This document shows, piece after piece, positions 16,248-24,156 of a stretch of DNA of 24,625 bases (position 1 is the first letter of the stretch; every line of letters starts with the position of its first letter). The DNA comes from Candidatus Hodarchaeota archaeon (GTDB taxonomy: Archaea > Asgardarchaeota > Heimdallarchaeia > Hodarchaeales > Hodarchaeaceae). The position numbers and the translations under genes were made by a program. The stretch lies in the NCBI GenBank assembly GCA_016839665.1, contig JAEOTU010000110.1, positions 1 to 24,625 of the forward strand, in the 5' to 3' direction. The notes below the pieces were generated by a model. It worked only from the letters and a program-made list of their open reading frames with translations. It was not told the origin of the DNA and did not search any database.

Positions 16248-17033
16248 ATGGTAACAATTGGAATGGATTTTGGAGCTAAAAATACAAAAGCTGTTGTCTT
16301 GAAAAATGGCCAACTACTAGCCACTTCTTCAGTCCTGACTGGATTTGATCAGAAAGCTTCTGAAGAACAGGCGTTAAACGAAGCATTGGACAACGCTAAA
16401 TTAAATAAGAACGACGTTGAACATCTTACAGTAACAGGAGCAGGAATGGATGCTGCTACTCTTGCGAACGATACCGTAACTGAGATCAGTGCAAATGCAC
16501 GTGGAATATCCAACATCTTCCCATCTGTACGTACGGTAATCGATATCGGCGCAGAAGAAGGTAGAGCCATTCGTCTTGATGCCAAAGGAAAAGTGGTGGA
16601 TTTTGGTATCAATGAGAAGTGTGCTGCTGGTGCAGGAGCATTCACTGAAGCAATGGCAAGAGCTCTAGAATTAGACATCGAAGAAATGGGAGAACTCTCC
16701 CTGAAATCAACAAAAGCTGTTCCAATGAATGCCCAATGCACAATTTTCGCAGAATCCGAAGTTGTATCATTGATACATCAGAATACCCCTAAGGAAGACA
16801 TTGTACGCGCAGTTCACGATGCAATAGCTGACCGAATCACGAGTATGGCCCGTAGGGTGGGTATTGAACAGGATGTTGCTCTAGTCGGAGGAGTAGCGAA
16901 TAATGTGGGTTTTGTGGATTCAATGAAACGAAACTTAGATTGCGAAATCTTTGTACCAAAAGATCCTATCGCGCCAGAATTTGTAAGTGCCTACGGAGCA
17001 GCGCTTACAGCTCAAGATAGAATTGGAGGATGA
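16248..17033 (+). CDS. bzdP: Benzoyl-CoA reductase, bzd-type, subunit P (BcrD-like ASKHA ATPase)
   Basis: A 261-residue ATPase of the BadF/BcrA family, one half of the electron-activating module. The N-terminal phosphate loop is GMDFGAKNTKAVV. The cluster-bridging cysteines are Cys125 in NEKCAAGAGAF and Cys164 in NAQCTIFAESE; the adenosine motif is ALVGGVANN near the end. In BzdQ the second phosphate loop reads DMGGQD; here it is DIGAEEG, a difference typical of the P/D-type subunit, suggesting unequal ATP sites. With BzdQ it binds one 4Fe-4S cluster and uses ATP hydrolysis to drive electrons into BzdNO. ATG 16248 is preferred to the GTG at 16236 because AAGGTGAT lies 7 bases before it. BzdQ starts 4 bases after its stop. 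Confidence 0.92.
   Translation: MVTIGMDFGAKNTKAVVLKNGQLLATSSVLTGFDQKASEEQALNEALDNAKLNKNDVEHLTVTGAGMDAATLANDTVTEISANARGISNIFPSVRTVIDIGAEEGRAIRLDAKGKVVDFGINEKCAAGAGAFTEAMARALELDIEEMGELSLKSTKAVPMNAQCTIFAESEVVSLIHQNTPKEDIVRAVHDAIADRITSMARRVGIEQDVALVGGVANNVGFVDSMKRNLDCEIFVPKDPIAPEFVSAYGAALTAQDRIGG
17025..17030 (+). promoter_or_regulatory. Ribosome binding site deciding the bzdQ start
   Basis: GGAGGA lies 7 bases before ATG 17038 and overlaps the end of bzdP. It argues against the longer frame that opens at 16987 inside bzdP, and points to translational coupling. Confidence 0.6.
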
Positions 17034-17037
17034 AACA

Positions 17038-17922
17038 ATGGCAAGTACAGAAGATATAGAATATTGGAGATGGACTGAATCTCGTTGGACAAACCCAGAC
17101 TTAGATTGGAATGATGCTGATATTATATCAGCTGGTATAGATGTTGGGTCAGTCAGTACTCAAGCAGTGGTTATGGTTGATGGTAAGCTTTATTGCTACT
17201 CTAATATGAGAACTGGTAGCGACAGCCCTGATAGCGCTAAGAGAGCTATAGATTGGGCACTTGAAGGTACAGGGCTCGCTTTAGATAAAATTGAGTACTC
17301 AGTTGGCACTGGTTATGGTCGTGTTAATGTTCCTTTCGCCAACCGAGCTCTAACAGAAATCGCTTGTCATGCACGAGGGGCTAATTTCATGTATGGGCCA
17401 ACAATCAGAACAGTCTTGGATATGGGTGGTCAAGATTGTAAAGCGATTCGTTGTGATCATCGTGGGAAAGTTACTGCATTCCTCATGAATGATAAATGTG
17501 CAGCGGGAACTGGAAGAGGAATGGAAGTTTTTTCCGATTTATTACAAGTTCACATTAATGATGTTGGACAGATGTCATTGGTAGATGACGAACCAGAACC
17601 AGTGAGCAGTACATGTGTTGTCTTTGCCAAATCTGAAGCTGTAGGATTACTTCGAAAGGGTTGGACCAAAGAGAGGGTCTTAGCAGCTTATTGCGCAGCA
17701 ATGGCTCATAGAGTAGTTACTCTCCTAGAACGTCTTGGTGTGGAAAACGATTTTGCGATTACTGGGGGGATTGCTAAGAATATCGGTGTAGTTTCTCGTA
17801 TTGAAAAAGAATTAGCGATCACTGCTCCAGAACCCACGGTTGATCCACAACTCGCAGGAGCAATTGGTGGTGCTTTGTTTGGTAAAGCTCTAGTAGAAAA
17901 AGCTCGTAAAAAAGCAGCTTAG
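17038..17922 (+). CDS. bzdQ: Benzoyl-CoA reductase, bzd-type, subunit Q (BcrA-like ASKHA ATPase)
   Basis: A 294-residue partner of BzdP in the ATP-driven electron activator. The N-terminal WRWTESRWTNPDLDW block is typical of BzdQ rather than the longer Thauera BcrA (about 438 residues). Then come AGIDVGSVSTQAVV (phosphate loop 1), VGTGYGRVNVPFA, LDMGGQDCKAI (phosphate loop 2, near 137-146), Cys154 in MNDKCAAGTGRG and Cys193 in SSTCVVFAKSEA for the shared 4Fe-4S cluster, and FAITGGIAKN for adenosine binding. All key residues are present, so the subunit should be active. It takes electrons from the ferredoxin encoded next and passes them to BzdNO with ATP hydrolysis. This subunit is the best evidence for the bzd subtype. 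Confidence 0.94.
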   Translation: MASTEDIEYWRWTESRWTNPDLDWNDADIISAGIDVGSVSTQAVVMVDGKLYCYSNMRTGSDSPDSAKRAIDWALEGTGLALDKIEYSVGTGYGRVNVPFANRALTEIACHARGANFMYGPTIRTVLDMGGQDCKAIRCDHRGKVTAFLMNDKCAAGTGRGMEVFSDLLQVHINDVGQMSLVDDEPEPVSSTCVVFAKSEAVGLLRKGWTKERVLAAYCAAMAHRVVTLLERLGVENDFAITGGIAKNIGVVSRIEKELAITAPEPTVDPQLAGAIGGALFGKALVEKARKKAA

Positions 17923-17964
17923 TGCTTTATTTGTGGTAATGTCGAAACACGGAAAGAATGAGAA

Positions 17965-18252
17965 ATGAAAGCAAATTATGGATATAAAGATGGTTCAGGG
18001 GAATATTTCATCACTGTCGACACAGAGTTATGTAATGGCTGTAATAAATGTGTCGAGGCTTGCCCTGAAGGGGTTCTCGAAGTTGTAGAAAACGAATTAG
18101 ATCCCCTAGCTGAGGAACTCGCTGCTCGGGTTACTGATGAACATCGCAAAAAGATTAAATACTCGTGTGCTCCTTGCAAACCAACTGGTGAACCAAAAGA
18201 ATTACCTTGTGTTCAAATTTGTGAACCTGGGGCTCTGACTCACTCTTGGTGA
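17965..18252 (+). CDS. Two-cluster ferredoxin, electron donor to benzoyl-CoA reductase (BzdM position)
   Basis: A 95-residue ferredoxin. The first 4Fe-4S site is regular (CNGCNKCVEACPEG). The second is stretched: C-x2-C, ten residues, then C-x3-C (CAPC ... CVQIC). About 27 mostly charged residues lie between the sites. An enlarged second motif of this kind is known in ferredoxins of benzoyl-CoA reductase clusters, where it helps give a very low potential. The position directly after bzdQ is that of bzdM in Azoarcus. Its job would be to feed electrons to BzdPQ. The ATG at 17965 has only a weak AAAGAATGAG upstream. The last codons and stop lie within an 8-base-pair inverted repeat, which may affect the mRNA. 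Confidence 0.88.
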   Translation: MKANYGYKDGSGEYFITVDTELCNGCNKCVEACPEGVLEVVENELDPLAEELAARVTDEHRKKIKYSCAPCKPTGEPKELPCVQICEPGALTHSW

Positions 18253-18361
18253 GTCAAATATACCCTAAGAAGACAGCTATTATAGCAGAAGAATTGAAAG
18301 CTTTTATCAACTTTAGCTAAAGTCGATTCCTTAGATATATCCTCTCTTAGGAGAGTCCTAA
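18236..18361 (+). promoter_or_regulatory. Run of inverted repeats between the ferredoxin and BzdV-like genes, ending on the ribosome site
   Basis: Several perfect inverted repeats lie in 126 bases. TGACTCAC/GTGAGTCA (8 pairs, loop of 5, at 18236-18256) spans the ferredoxin stop codon. GCTAT/ATAGC lies at 18276-18286. AAAGCTTT is at 18297-18304. CTTTAGCTAAAG is at 18311-18322. At the 3' end two stems overlap: CTCTC/GAGAG (18342-18355) and TTAGGA/TCCTAA (18347-18361). They cannot form together, and both involve the AGGAG ribosome site of the next gene. The 110-base gap is by far the longest inside this operon. An RNA switch, processing site or operator array are the options; the pattern is seen, the function is inferred. 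Confidence 0.45.
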
Positions 18362-18362
18362 A

Positions 18363-20894
18363 ATGGAAAAAATATCTATAACCGTCAATAATACTAGAAT
18401 TGAGGTGAAGAAAGGAGCTACAATTTTAGAAGCTACTCAAACTTCTGAAATCTACATTCCTAGACTTTGCACCCACCCTGATTTAACACTATCACAAGAC
18501 TTAAAACCAGTAGAATCTGTGTATCAAGGCAATGTACAATATAAGAATGAGAATTCATTGACATCAAAAACACATGAAGGTTGTCAACTTTGTGTTGTGA
18601 AAATAGAAGGAAAGAATGAACTTGTAACATCATGCAACACAGAGATAGAAGAAAATATGATAATCTGGACTGATACACCAGAGATCCATGATTTTCGACG
18701 AGAAAAAATGATGAAAATTCTCACTAAACACCCTCATGCTTGTTTAACTTGCGCTCAACAAGAGGGGTGTAGTCGTGAACCTTGTTCCACAAATGTGCCA
18801 GTAGAAGAACGATGTTGTCCAGAGTTCGGAAGATGTGAATTACAAAAGGTAGCAGAATATATAGGTATTAGAGACGATACCCCACGCTATAAGCCTCAAG
18901 GAATTCAAATTCTTGAAGATGAACCCTTATTTATACGGAATTACGAATTGTGTATAGGTTGTACTCGATGTGTAAGAGTATGTCAGGACGTTAGAGGTGT
19001 GAACGCTCTAGGATTTGTCTTTTCAAACGGTGAAACAATCGTAGGAAGCATTGCGCCAACACTTAAAGAATCAGGATGCAAATTTTGTGGAGCATGTATT
19101 GAGGTCTGTCCTACTGGGGCTCTTTCTGACAAAGATATTTTGTGGGCGGAGCGTGAAAGTACACTTGTTCCTTGTCGTAATACGTGCCCTTTAGGGACGG
19201 ATGTTCCACGTTATATTCGACTGATAGCTGAAGGTAAGTTTGGAGAAGCTGCAGCTGTCATTCGCGAGAAAACCCCTTTCCCGTCCGTTCTTAGTAGAGT
19301 ATGTTTTCATATTTGTGAAACGGAATGCCGCCGAGGCCAACTTAACGATCCAATTGCAATATGTGCACTCAAACGCTTTGCCATAGAACATGATACTGGA
19401 ATAAGACCACCAAAAGCTGTTTCATCTCCTGCAACTGGAAAAAAAGTGGCTATTATAGGCTCTGGCCCTACTGGACTCACAGCTGCTTATTATTTAGCTA
19501 AAAATGGCCATACAACGACTGTATTTGAAGCTGGATCAGAAATAGGAGGGATGTTGAAGGGGGGTATCCCTGAGTATCGCTTACCCAGAGAAAGTTTTTT
19601 CAAGGATCTTAAACTTATAGAGGAAGTAGGGGTAGAATTCAAGACAAATACGTTTATCGGAGAAAATTTAACCATAGAAGGTTTACAATCCCAACAGTAC
19701 GAGGCGTTTTTCATTGCCATTGGAGCTCAACAAGCGAAAAAACTTAAGATAGAAGGAGCAGAACTTAAAGGAGTTCTCTGGGGATTAGAATTCTTAAGAG
19801 ATGTTAACCAGGGAAATGAAATTCAGATAGAAAATGAAGTTCTTGTCATTGGAGGGGGAGGGGTTGCAATGGACGTCGCATTAACTGCACTTCGATTAGG
19901 AGCAAAAAAAGTTCAAGTTGCTTGTCTTGAATCACGAGAAGAAATGCCTGCTCACGAATGGGAAATCCAAGAGGTAATTGATGAAAATATTACTCTTCAT
20001 TGTTCATGGGGTCCAAAGAGAATAGTTGGTACGAATGATCAAGTAGAGACAGTAGAGTTAGTTCGTTGTACACGTGTTTTTGATGAAAATGGTAATTTTA
20101 ATCCCACTTTTGATGAAAATACTACCACAACAATTGAAACCAATATGGTAATCATGGCGATTGGTCAAAATACTGACCTATCCGTTTTAGGAACAGAGAC
20201 TTCAGTTCAAATTTCCCCAACAGGTTTAATTAGAGTCAATGACACTGACCTTGCATCAAATGTAAAGGGAATCTTCGCTGGCGGAGAAGTGATTAAGGGT
20301 CCTTTATCAGTCGTTGAAGCCATTGAGATGGGACGAAAAGCTGCCAGTTCCATAGACAGATATCTGGGAGGCAATGGTAATATTGATGAAGTACTTGTTG
20401 AAACAGATACTTTAAATCCATGGCTAGGCCGAGAAGAGAACTTTTATGATAAAACCCGTGTTCAGATGCCATGTTTGCCTCTCACGGATCGTATAAGTAG
20501 TTTTAACGAAATAGAACTAGGTCTTAATGAAAAAGCGGCAATTGAAGAAGCCAGTCGCTGCCTCAGATGTGATTTACGGTTGAATCTTTCTTCCGTAGTA
20601 TTACCACCAGAAAAATGGCTAGATTTTACGGACGAAAATATTCAAAACACCCCTGAGGTTGAGGGCGCTTTTCAACTACTTGATGAAAATAAACATATTA
20701 TTTTGATCCAAGGGACTCTAAACTTACACCAAGCCTTAGAGGAACAACTAAAAATTAATGATAAAGCCCATTACTTCGGTTACGAAGAGGATCCAATGTA
20801 CACTAAGAAAGAAAGCGAAATACTTCAACAATTCATGCAAGAATTCGGAAGAATGCCAGAATGTAATGAAGAGCTAGATGATGATCTGTTTTAA
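18363..20894 (+). CDS. NuoG/GltD-type iron-sulfur flavoprotein, putative NAD(P)H:ferredoxin oxidoreductase (BzdV-like)
   Basis: An 843-residue fusion. Residues 1-100 are a 2Fe-2S domain (C36, C74, C77, C91) with about 25 extra residues between the first and second Cys. Next comes a NuoG-like His-Cys 4Fe-4S site (H123-x3-C127-x2-C130, final Cys in GRCELQ at 158). Two regular 4Fe-4S sites follow (C197/200/203/207; C239/242/245/249). From 270 it is GltD-like: an N-terminal cluster region (C271, C275, C314, C318, C322), FAD motif IIGSGPTGLTAA at 364-375, NAD(P) motif VIGGGGVAMDVA at 495-506, and a closing GGEVIKGPLSVVEAI. An acidic tail of about 100 residues follows. It probably moves electrons between NAD(P)H and ferredoxin to supply the reductase; bifurcation like that of NfnB is possible. 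Azoarcus encodes BzdV in its bzd cluster. Confidence 0.85.
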   Translation: MEKISITVNNTRIEVKKGATILEATQTSEIYIPRLCTHPDLTLSQDLKPVESVYQGNVQYKNENSLTSKTHEGCQLCVVKIEGKNELVTSCNTEIEENMIIWTDTPEIHDFRREKMMKILTKHPHACLTCAQQEGCSREPCSTNVPVEERCCPEFGRCELQKVAEYIGIRDDTPRYKPQGIQILEDEPLFIRNYELCIGCTRCVRVCQDVRGVNALGFVFSNGETIVGSIAPTLKESGCKFCGACIEVCPTGALSDKDILWAERESTLVPCRNTCPLGTDVPRYIRLIAEGKFGEAAAVIREKTPFPSVLSRVCFHICETECRRGQLNDPIAICALKRFAIEHDTGIRPPKAVSSPATGKKVAIIGSGPTGLTAAYYLAKNGHTTTVFEAGSEIGGMLKGGIPEYRLPRESFFKDLKLIEEVGVEFKTNTFIGENLTIEGLQSQQYEAFFIAIGAQQAKKLKIEGAELKGVLWGLEFLRDVNQGNEIQIENEVLVIGGGGVAMDVALTALRLGAKKVQVACLESREEMPAHEWEIQEVIDENITLHCSWGPKRIVGTNDQVETVELVRCTRVFDENGNFNPTFDENTTTTIETNMVIMAIGQNTDLSVLGTETSVQISPTGLIRVNDTDLASNVKGIFAGGEVIKGPLSVVEAIEMGRKAASSIDRYLGGNGNIDEVLVETDTLNPWLGREENFYDKTRVQMPCLPLTDRISSFNEIELGLNEKAAIEEASRCLRCDLRLNLSSVVLPPEKWLDFTDENIQNTPEVEGAFQLLDENKHIILIQGTLNLHQALEEQLKINDKAHYFGYEEDPMYTKKESEILQQFMQEFGRMPECNEELDDDLF

Positions 20895-20926
20895 CAAAAA
20901 GAATCTATAGGAAGAATAGAGAACAC

Positions 20927-21184
20927 TTGAAAAGCAACGACAACACAAAAAAATCACAGTTGGAGAAGGAAGGATGGGAGAGGAAATTTACCATTGAAGA
21001 ACATAGAGTGGATGAGTATAAAGAATTATACGAGTCATTGGATCAAGAAGTGAGAGTTGAACCTGTGGTACCAGGTGAAATGGAAGGATGTAATGAGTGT
21101 TTTAAAACTGACTGTGACAAATATCGAACAGTCTTTACACGTTCAAAACAACACTCTCTTAAAACAAAAGGGAGAGAAGATTAA
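20927..21184 (+). CDS. Small protein with a cysteine motif, unknown function
   Basis: An 85-residue, highly charged protein. The N-terminal two-thirds is rich in Lys and Glu (WERKFTIEEHRVDEYKELYE), and the C-terminal part holds EGCNECFKTDCDKYRTVFTR, a C-x2-C-x4-C motif that could bind a metal or cluster, with a Tyr-Arg-Thr run after it. The only reasonable start is a TTG at 20927, with GGAAGA about 12 bases upstream. It follows the BzdV-like gene by 32 bases on the same strand and is probably the last gene of the operon. I do not recognise an established function. A role as a small accessory or assembly factor of the reductase system is a guess based on position. Confidence 0.6.
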   Translation: MKSNDNTKKSQLEKEGWERKFTIEEHRVDEYKELYESLDQEVRVEPVVPGEMEGCNECFKTDCDKYRTVFTRSKQHSLKTKGRED

Positions 21185-21496
21185 TCATGTTGAAAACTAT
21201 TACCCCTTCAAACCATTAATCAACTAAACAGCCAAATATTCTCAATTCAAGCTCATTTTATGAAATTAAAGGATAGAATATTGATGTCGTTTATCCAACG
21301 ATTTATCCTGAAAAAAAGGTGATATAGGAATAGTTTTTTCTTAGTAATCTACTAATAAGAGATGGAACTAATCTAATATCCTGTCCTTGTATCAAAAGAG
21401 TTCATAATAACTAATTTCTTTAAGCTGTAAACATTGCAATTGGAGAAATATAACTGATCTTCAAAAGAATGCGTAAAACCAAAAAAGTTGAATGAA
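21185..21496. other. Intergenic stretch after the bzd operon
   Basis: A stretch of about 310 AT-rich bases without a convincing gene. A run of six T's near 21332-21338 may act as an archaeal U-tract terminator for the bzd transcript. A 20-codon frame (ATG near 21260, ending TGA near 21322) has no ribosome site and is probably chance. No repeat or RNA gene is recognised. Confidence 0.5.
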
Positions 21497-22066
21497 ATGT
21501 CAGAAAACAATATACCTCTCATTATTCAAACCAGTAGATTCTATTATATTTTACTTCCAGTGGTACTAACTTTAATTCCTGTAATTGGAATTACGTTCTT
21601 TCTTAACTTTGCAGACGACCCAACTATACCATCCCCAATTATTCCCCCTTTGGTTGGAGCTACATTCATAATTATTGGATTAGTAATGGGTTTGTTTATT
21701 TTCCTTAAAATGAAACAAAAACTGACCATTGATGAACAGCAGATGGAAATCACTACTTATCGCGATTCGTCAATATTAACATGGGATATAGTAACTTCTC
21801 TTGAAGTAATTTTCACAGGTAAGATTCAGATTTCTAGCGATATTGGAGAGGCAATTTTCGCTGCATTATTACAGTCAGATCCTGCTGGTGGGGTTAAGAT
21901 AAATATTACTAGTACAAATAAAACAGACTCAATAAGTTTCATGCAAATCCATTTGAGTGATGTCAAGAAGTTAATTGAAAAAGTAAATTCAATGACTAAA
22001 ATTGAAGCTACTGAGAAAAAAGCAAGAATGAAAAAATCAATCTGGAGCTGGAAATTTCAAGAGTAG
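21497..22066 (+). CDS. Membrane protein with two N-terminal helices and a PH-like domain
   Basis: A protein of about 189 residues. Two hydrophobic helices lie at about 15-37 (YYILLPVVLTLIPVIGITFF) and 50-70, separated by a Pro-rich loop. A soluble C-terminal domain of about 115 residues follows, beginning LTIDEQQMEITTYRDSSILTW with alternating strands and ending in a long helix (MQIHLSDVKKLIEKVNSMTK). This is the layout of bacterial and archaeal PH-domain membrane proteins (YdbT/DUF304 type), though similarity is only at the level of pattern. ATG 21497 is used; a TTG at 21488 is possible. It stands alone between the bzd operon and the ABC transporter. Function unknown. Confidence 0.6.
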   Translation: MSENNIPLIIQTSRFYYILLPVVLTLIPVIGITFFLNFADDPTIPSPIIPPLVGATFIIIGLVMGLFIFLKMKQKLTIDEQQMEITTYRDSSILTWDIVTSLEVIFTGKIQISSDIGEAIFAALLQSDPAGGVKINITSTNKTDSISFMQIHLSDVKKLIEKVNSMTKIEATEKKARMKKSIWSWKFQE

Positions 22067-22088
22067 TCTTCAGGATGTAGCTGGCACA

Positions 22089-22108
22089 GGTTGAAAATTA
22101 GCTCAACC
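22089..22108 (+). terminator. Hairpin downstream of the PH-like membrane protein gene
   Basis: GGTTGA and TCAACC form a perfect 6-pair stem with an 8-base loop, starting 22 bases after the stop at 22066. AAAAA rather than T follows, so a classical rho-independent terminator is unlikely. It may be an mRNA end-protecting hairpin or chance. Confidence 0.3.
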
Positions 22109-22146
22109 AAAAATTCTCCCAACGATATAAAACTCCAAAAAAATTT

Positions 22147-22179
22147 GAGTAGGTTAATCCCTTCTTGAGGATAACACAA
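22147..22179. repeat. 33-base dispersed repeat, copy A
   Basis: This 33-base stretch, with core CCCTTCTTGAGGATAACACA, matches 24369-24401 in the same orientation with two differences (T/C and A/G near the left end). It includes a small inverted repeat ATCC/GGAT around an 8-base loop. It lies in non-coding DNA about 250 bases before the ABC ATPase gene. The length and identity are too high for chance in 24 kb. Confidence 0.8.
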
Positions 22180-22429
22180 TTTTGCATTAGAGAAGGAAAA
22201 GATTGCAATCCTAATTAAAAATTGAATCAATTCTGGTATTTATGATTGGTTGAAGGAATACAATCATAGAAGAGAACTAGAATGTGATTCTATTCAAATT
22301 AATGAGAATTAGACAATTTTCTTGAAAAATATATTAAATAGGCCATTTAGAAATTACGACTCATAAATCTCTAACTATGAAAGAATTGAAGAGATAAAGC
22401 ATTAATGAGAATGGCTGAATTTTCAATAA

Positions 22430-23377
22430 ATGGCTGAGAAAATGACACGAAATACAAATGATATTATCGAAGTAGAGAGTTTGAAAAAGCATTATGGGAA
22501 AGTACGAGCAGTAGATGGTATATCCCTCCGTGTCAGAAAAGGAGAAATATACGGCTTTTTAGGACTTAATGGTGCTGGAAAAACAACAACCATTCGAATG
22601 CTCCTAGGAATGGTTAAACCTACCTCGGGCAGTTGTTATTTAAACGGTAAAAAAATTCATTCTGGCGTTCATGAACTTTGGAATAATGTCGGATATCTGG
22701 TGGAGATACCTTACTCGTACCCAGATCTGACTGTTCATGAAAATCTGGAAATTATCAACCGGATGCGTTTTATTTCTGATCCCAATGCTGTCGATTCTAT
22801 TATTGAGAAATTTCAGCTTGATCCTTACCAAGATGTTTTAGCAAAAAATCTTTCTCATGGGAACAAACAGCGATTAGGACTCGCAAAAGCTATGATACAT
22901 AATCCAGACATACTTATTTTAGATGAACCTACAAACGGGTTGGATCCTGTTGGTATTGTTGAAATTCGGGAGCTATTACAAGACCTCGCATTTAATAAAG
23001 GTGTAACTATATTTATTTCTAGTCATATTCTGGGTGAAATATCTAAACTGGCTACTCGTATAGGTATTATCCATCAAGGTCGTCTCGTACGAGAAATAAT
23101 CGGCCATCAATTTGGTCATTTTCTCCAGAAAAAACTTATCATAGGTGCCCAGGATAATAAAGCGGTTCAGAAAAGACTTAGTGATGAAGGTTATAAAGCT
23201 AATTTTACTGAAAAGGGAGATCTTGAAATAAAAGACGAAGAAGCAATAAATCATCCCGAAAATATTGTCCGTATGTTAGTACATTCCAACTTACCGCCAA
23301 CCTTATTGAAAGTGGAAGAAGAAGATCTGGAGGCTTATTTTTTAAGGACTATCAAGAAGGATGGTAATGGAACATGA
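22430..23377 (+). CDS. ABC transporter ATP-binding protein (exporter type)
   Basis: A 315-residue ATPase. Walker A is GLNGAGKTTT near residues 45-54. The Q-loop region, the signature LSHGNKQRLGLAKA (LSHGN in place of LSGGQ, common in drug/lantibiotic-type exporters), Walker B ILILDEPTNGLD and the H-loop SSH are all present. About 90 residues at the C-terminus form the accessory domain seen in DrrA/CcmA-like proteins. It powers an ABC-2 type exporter, with the next gene as membrane partner: its TGA overlaps the permease ATG (ATGA, 4 bases). The substrate cannot be read from sequence. An ATG at 22442 is an alternative start; no strong ribosome site decides. Confidence 0.93.
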   Translation: MAEKMTRNTNDIIEVESLKKHYGKVRAVDGISLRVRKGEIYGFLGLNGAGKTTTIRMLLGMVKPTSGSCYLNGKKIHSGVHELWNNVGYLVEIPYSYPDLTVHENLEIINRMRFISDPNAVDSIIEKFQLDPYQDVLAKNLSHGNKQRLGLAKAMIHNPDILILDEPTNGLDPVGIVEIRELLQDLAFNKGVTIFISSHILGEISKLATRIGIIHQGRLVREIIGHQFGHFLQKKLIIGAQDNKAVQKRLSDEGYKANFTEKGDLEIKDEEAINHPENIVRMLVHSNLPPTLLKVEEEDLEAYFLRTIKKDGNGT

Positions 23378-24156
23378 AAGGATTAATAGCAGCTTGTTGG
23401 GCTGAAAGCTTAAAAATTCGCCGTTCTAAGATGTCGTGGATAACCATTCTAGCTTGTTTATTCATGACAATGATGATGGGATTTCTGATGTTCGTTACGA
23501 AAGATCCAGATTTTGCCCGAAAATTTGGCCTGTTAGGCACTAAGGCATCATTATTAGCAATAAATGCAGATTGGATAACCTACTTGGGATTATTCAATAT
23601 GGTAAGTGCGATGGGAGGATTAATAGGGTTTGCATTTATAACAAGCTGGGTTTTTGGCCGGGAATATTCTGACCATACGATAACAGATTTACTTGCGCTA
23701 CCGGTGTCACGAATATCTATTGTTTTATCAAAATTCATGGTTGTAGGAATTTGGTGTGTATTACTCTCATTAATTTCAATTGTTTTAGGAATCTTAAGTG
23801 GAGGAATAATCAATCTTGCGGGATGGTCAAATGAGACAATTTTTCAAGGTATTTATACATTTATGATAACCTCACTTCTTACAATATTATTGAGTACACC
23901 AATAGCATTTCTGGCGAGTTATAGTCGTGGATATTTAGCTCCTATAAGTTTTGTGATCTTTGCTGTAATAATCGCGCAATTCGTAAGCATATTAGGCTTT
24001 GCACCATATTTTCCATGGGCGATTCCAGCATTATATAGTGGAGCAGCTGGAGAAAGCGTACAACTAGAAGCTATTAGTTATATTATTGTTTTTCTAACAG
24101 GTTTTTCTGGATTGATGGGTACTATCGCATGGTGGAATCTCGCGGATCATACTTAG
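23374..24156 (+). CDS. ABC-2 type permease subunit
   Basis: A 260-residue integral membrane protein with six predicted membrane helices: residues about 20-42, 70-92, 115-145 (possibly two close helices), 165-185, 190-212 and 232-255. The block WVFGREYSDHTITDLLALPVSR, with its cytoplasmic E-Y-x-x-x-T-x-x-x-L pattern, is the usual marker of ABC-2/NatB-like permeases. It forms the channel for the ATPase encoded just upstream, with which it overlaps by 4 bases, so the two are co-translated. Only one permease gene is present, implying a homodimer. The substrate is unknown; ions, antibiotics and lipids are all possible for this family. Confidence 0.9.
   Translation: MKGLIAACWAESLKIRRSKMSWITILACLFMTMMMGFLMFVTKDPDFARKFGLLGTKASLLAINADWITYLGLFNMVSAMGGLIGFAFITSWVFGREYSDHTITDLLALPVSRISIVLSKFMVVGIWCVLLSLISIVLGILSGGIINLAGWSNETIFQGIYTFMITSLLTILLSTPIAFLASYSRGYLAPISFVIFAVIIAQFVSILGFAPYFPWAIPALYSGAAGESVQLEAISYIIVFLTGFSGLMGTIAWWNLADHT

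Larger units (their letters stand above)
22067..22429. other. Intergenic stretch before the ABC transporter
   Basis: A stretch of 363 AT-rich bases. It contains a 6-base-pair hairpin (22089-22108), one copy of a 33-base repeat (22147-22179) with a TATA-like GATATAAAAC just upstream (about 22124-22133), and AATATATTAAATA near 22328-22340, a second possible TATA box about 90 bases before the transporter start. No coding frame is convincing. Confidence 0.5.

Noticed and set aside
16349..16741. Minus-strand frame of 130 codons within bzdP
   Set aside because: It lies antisense to a clearly conserved gene and has low-complexity Ala/Ser composition, typical of a shadow frame.
16987..17037. Longer BzdQ beginning inside bzdP
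   Set aside because: GGAGGA before ATG 17038 and the BzdQ-type N-terminus fit the shorter protein.
22411..22437. Eight-codon leader peptide overlapping the ABC ATPase start
   Set aside because: No ribosome site; probably chance from a repeated ATGGCTGA string.
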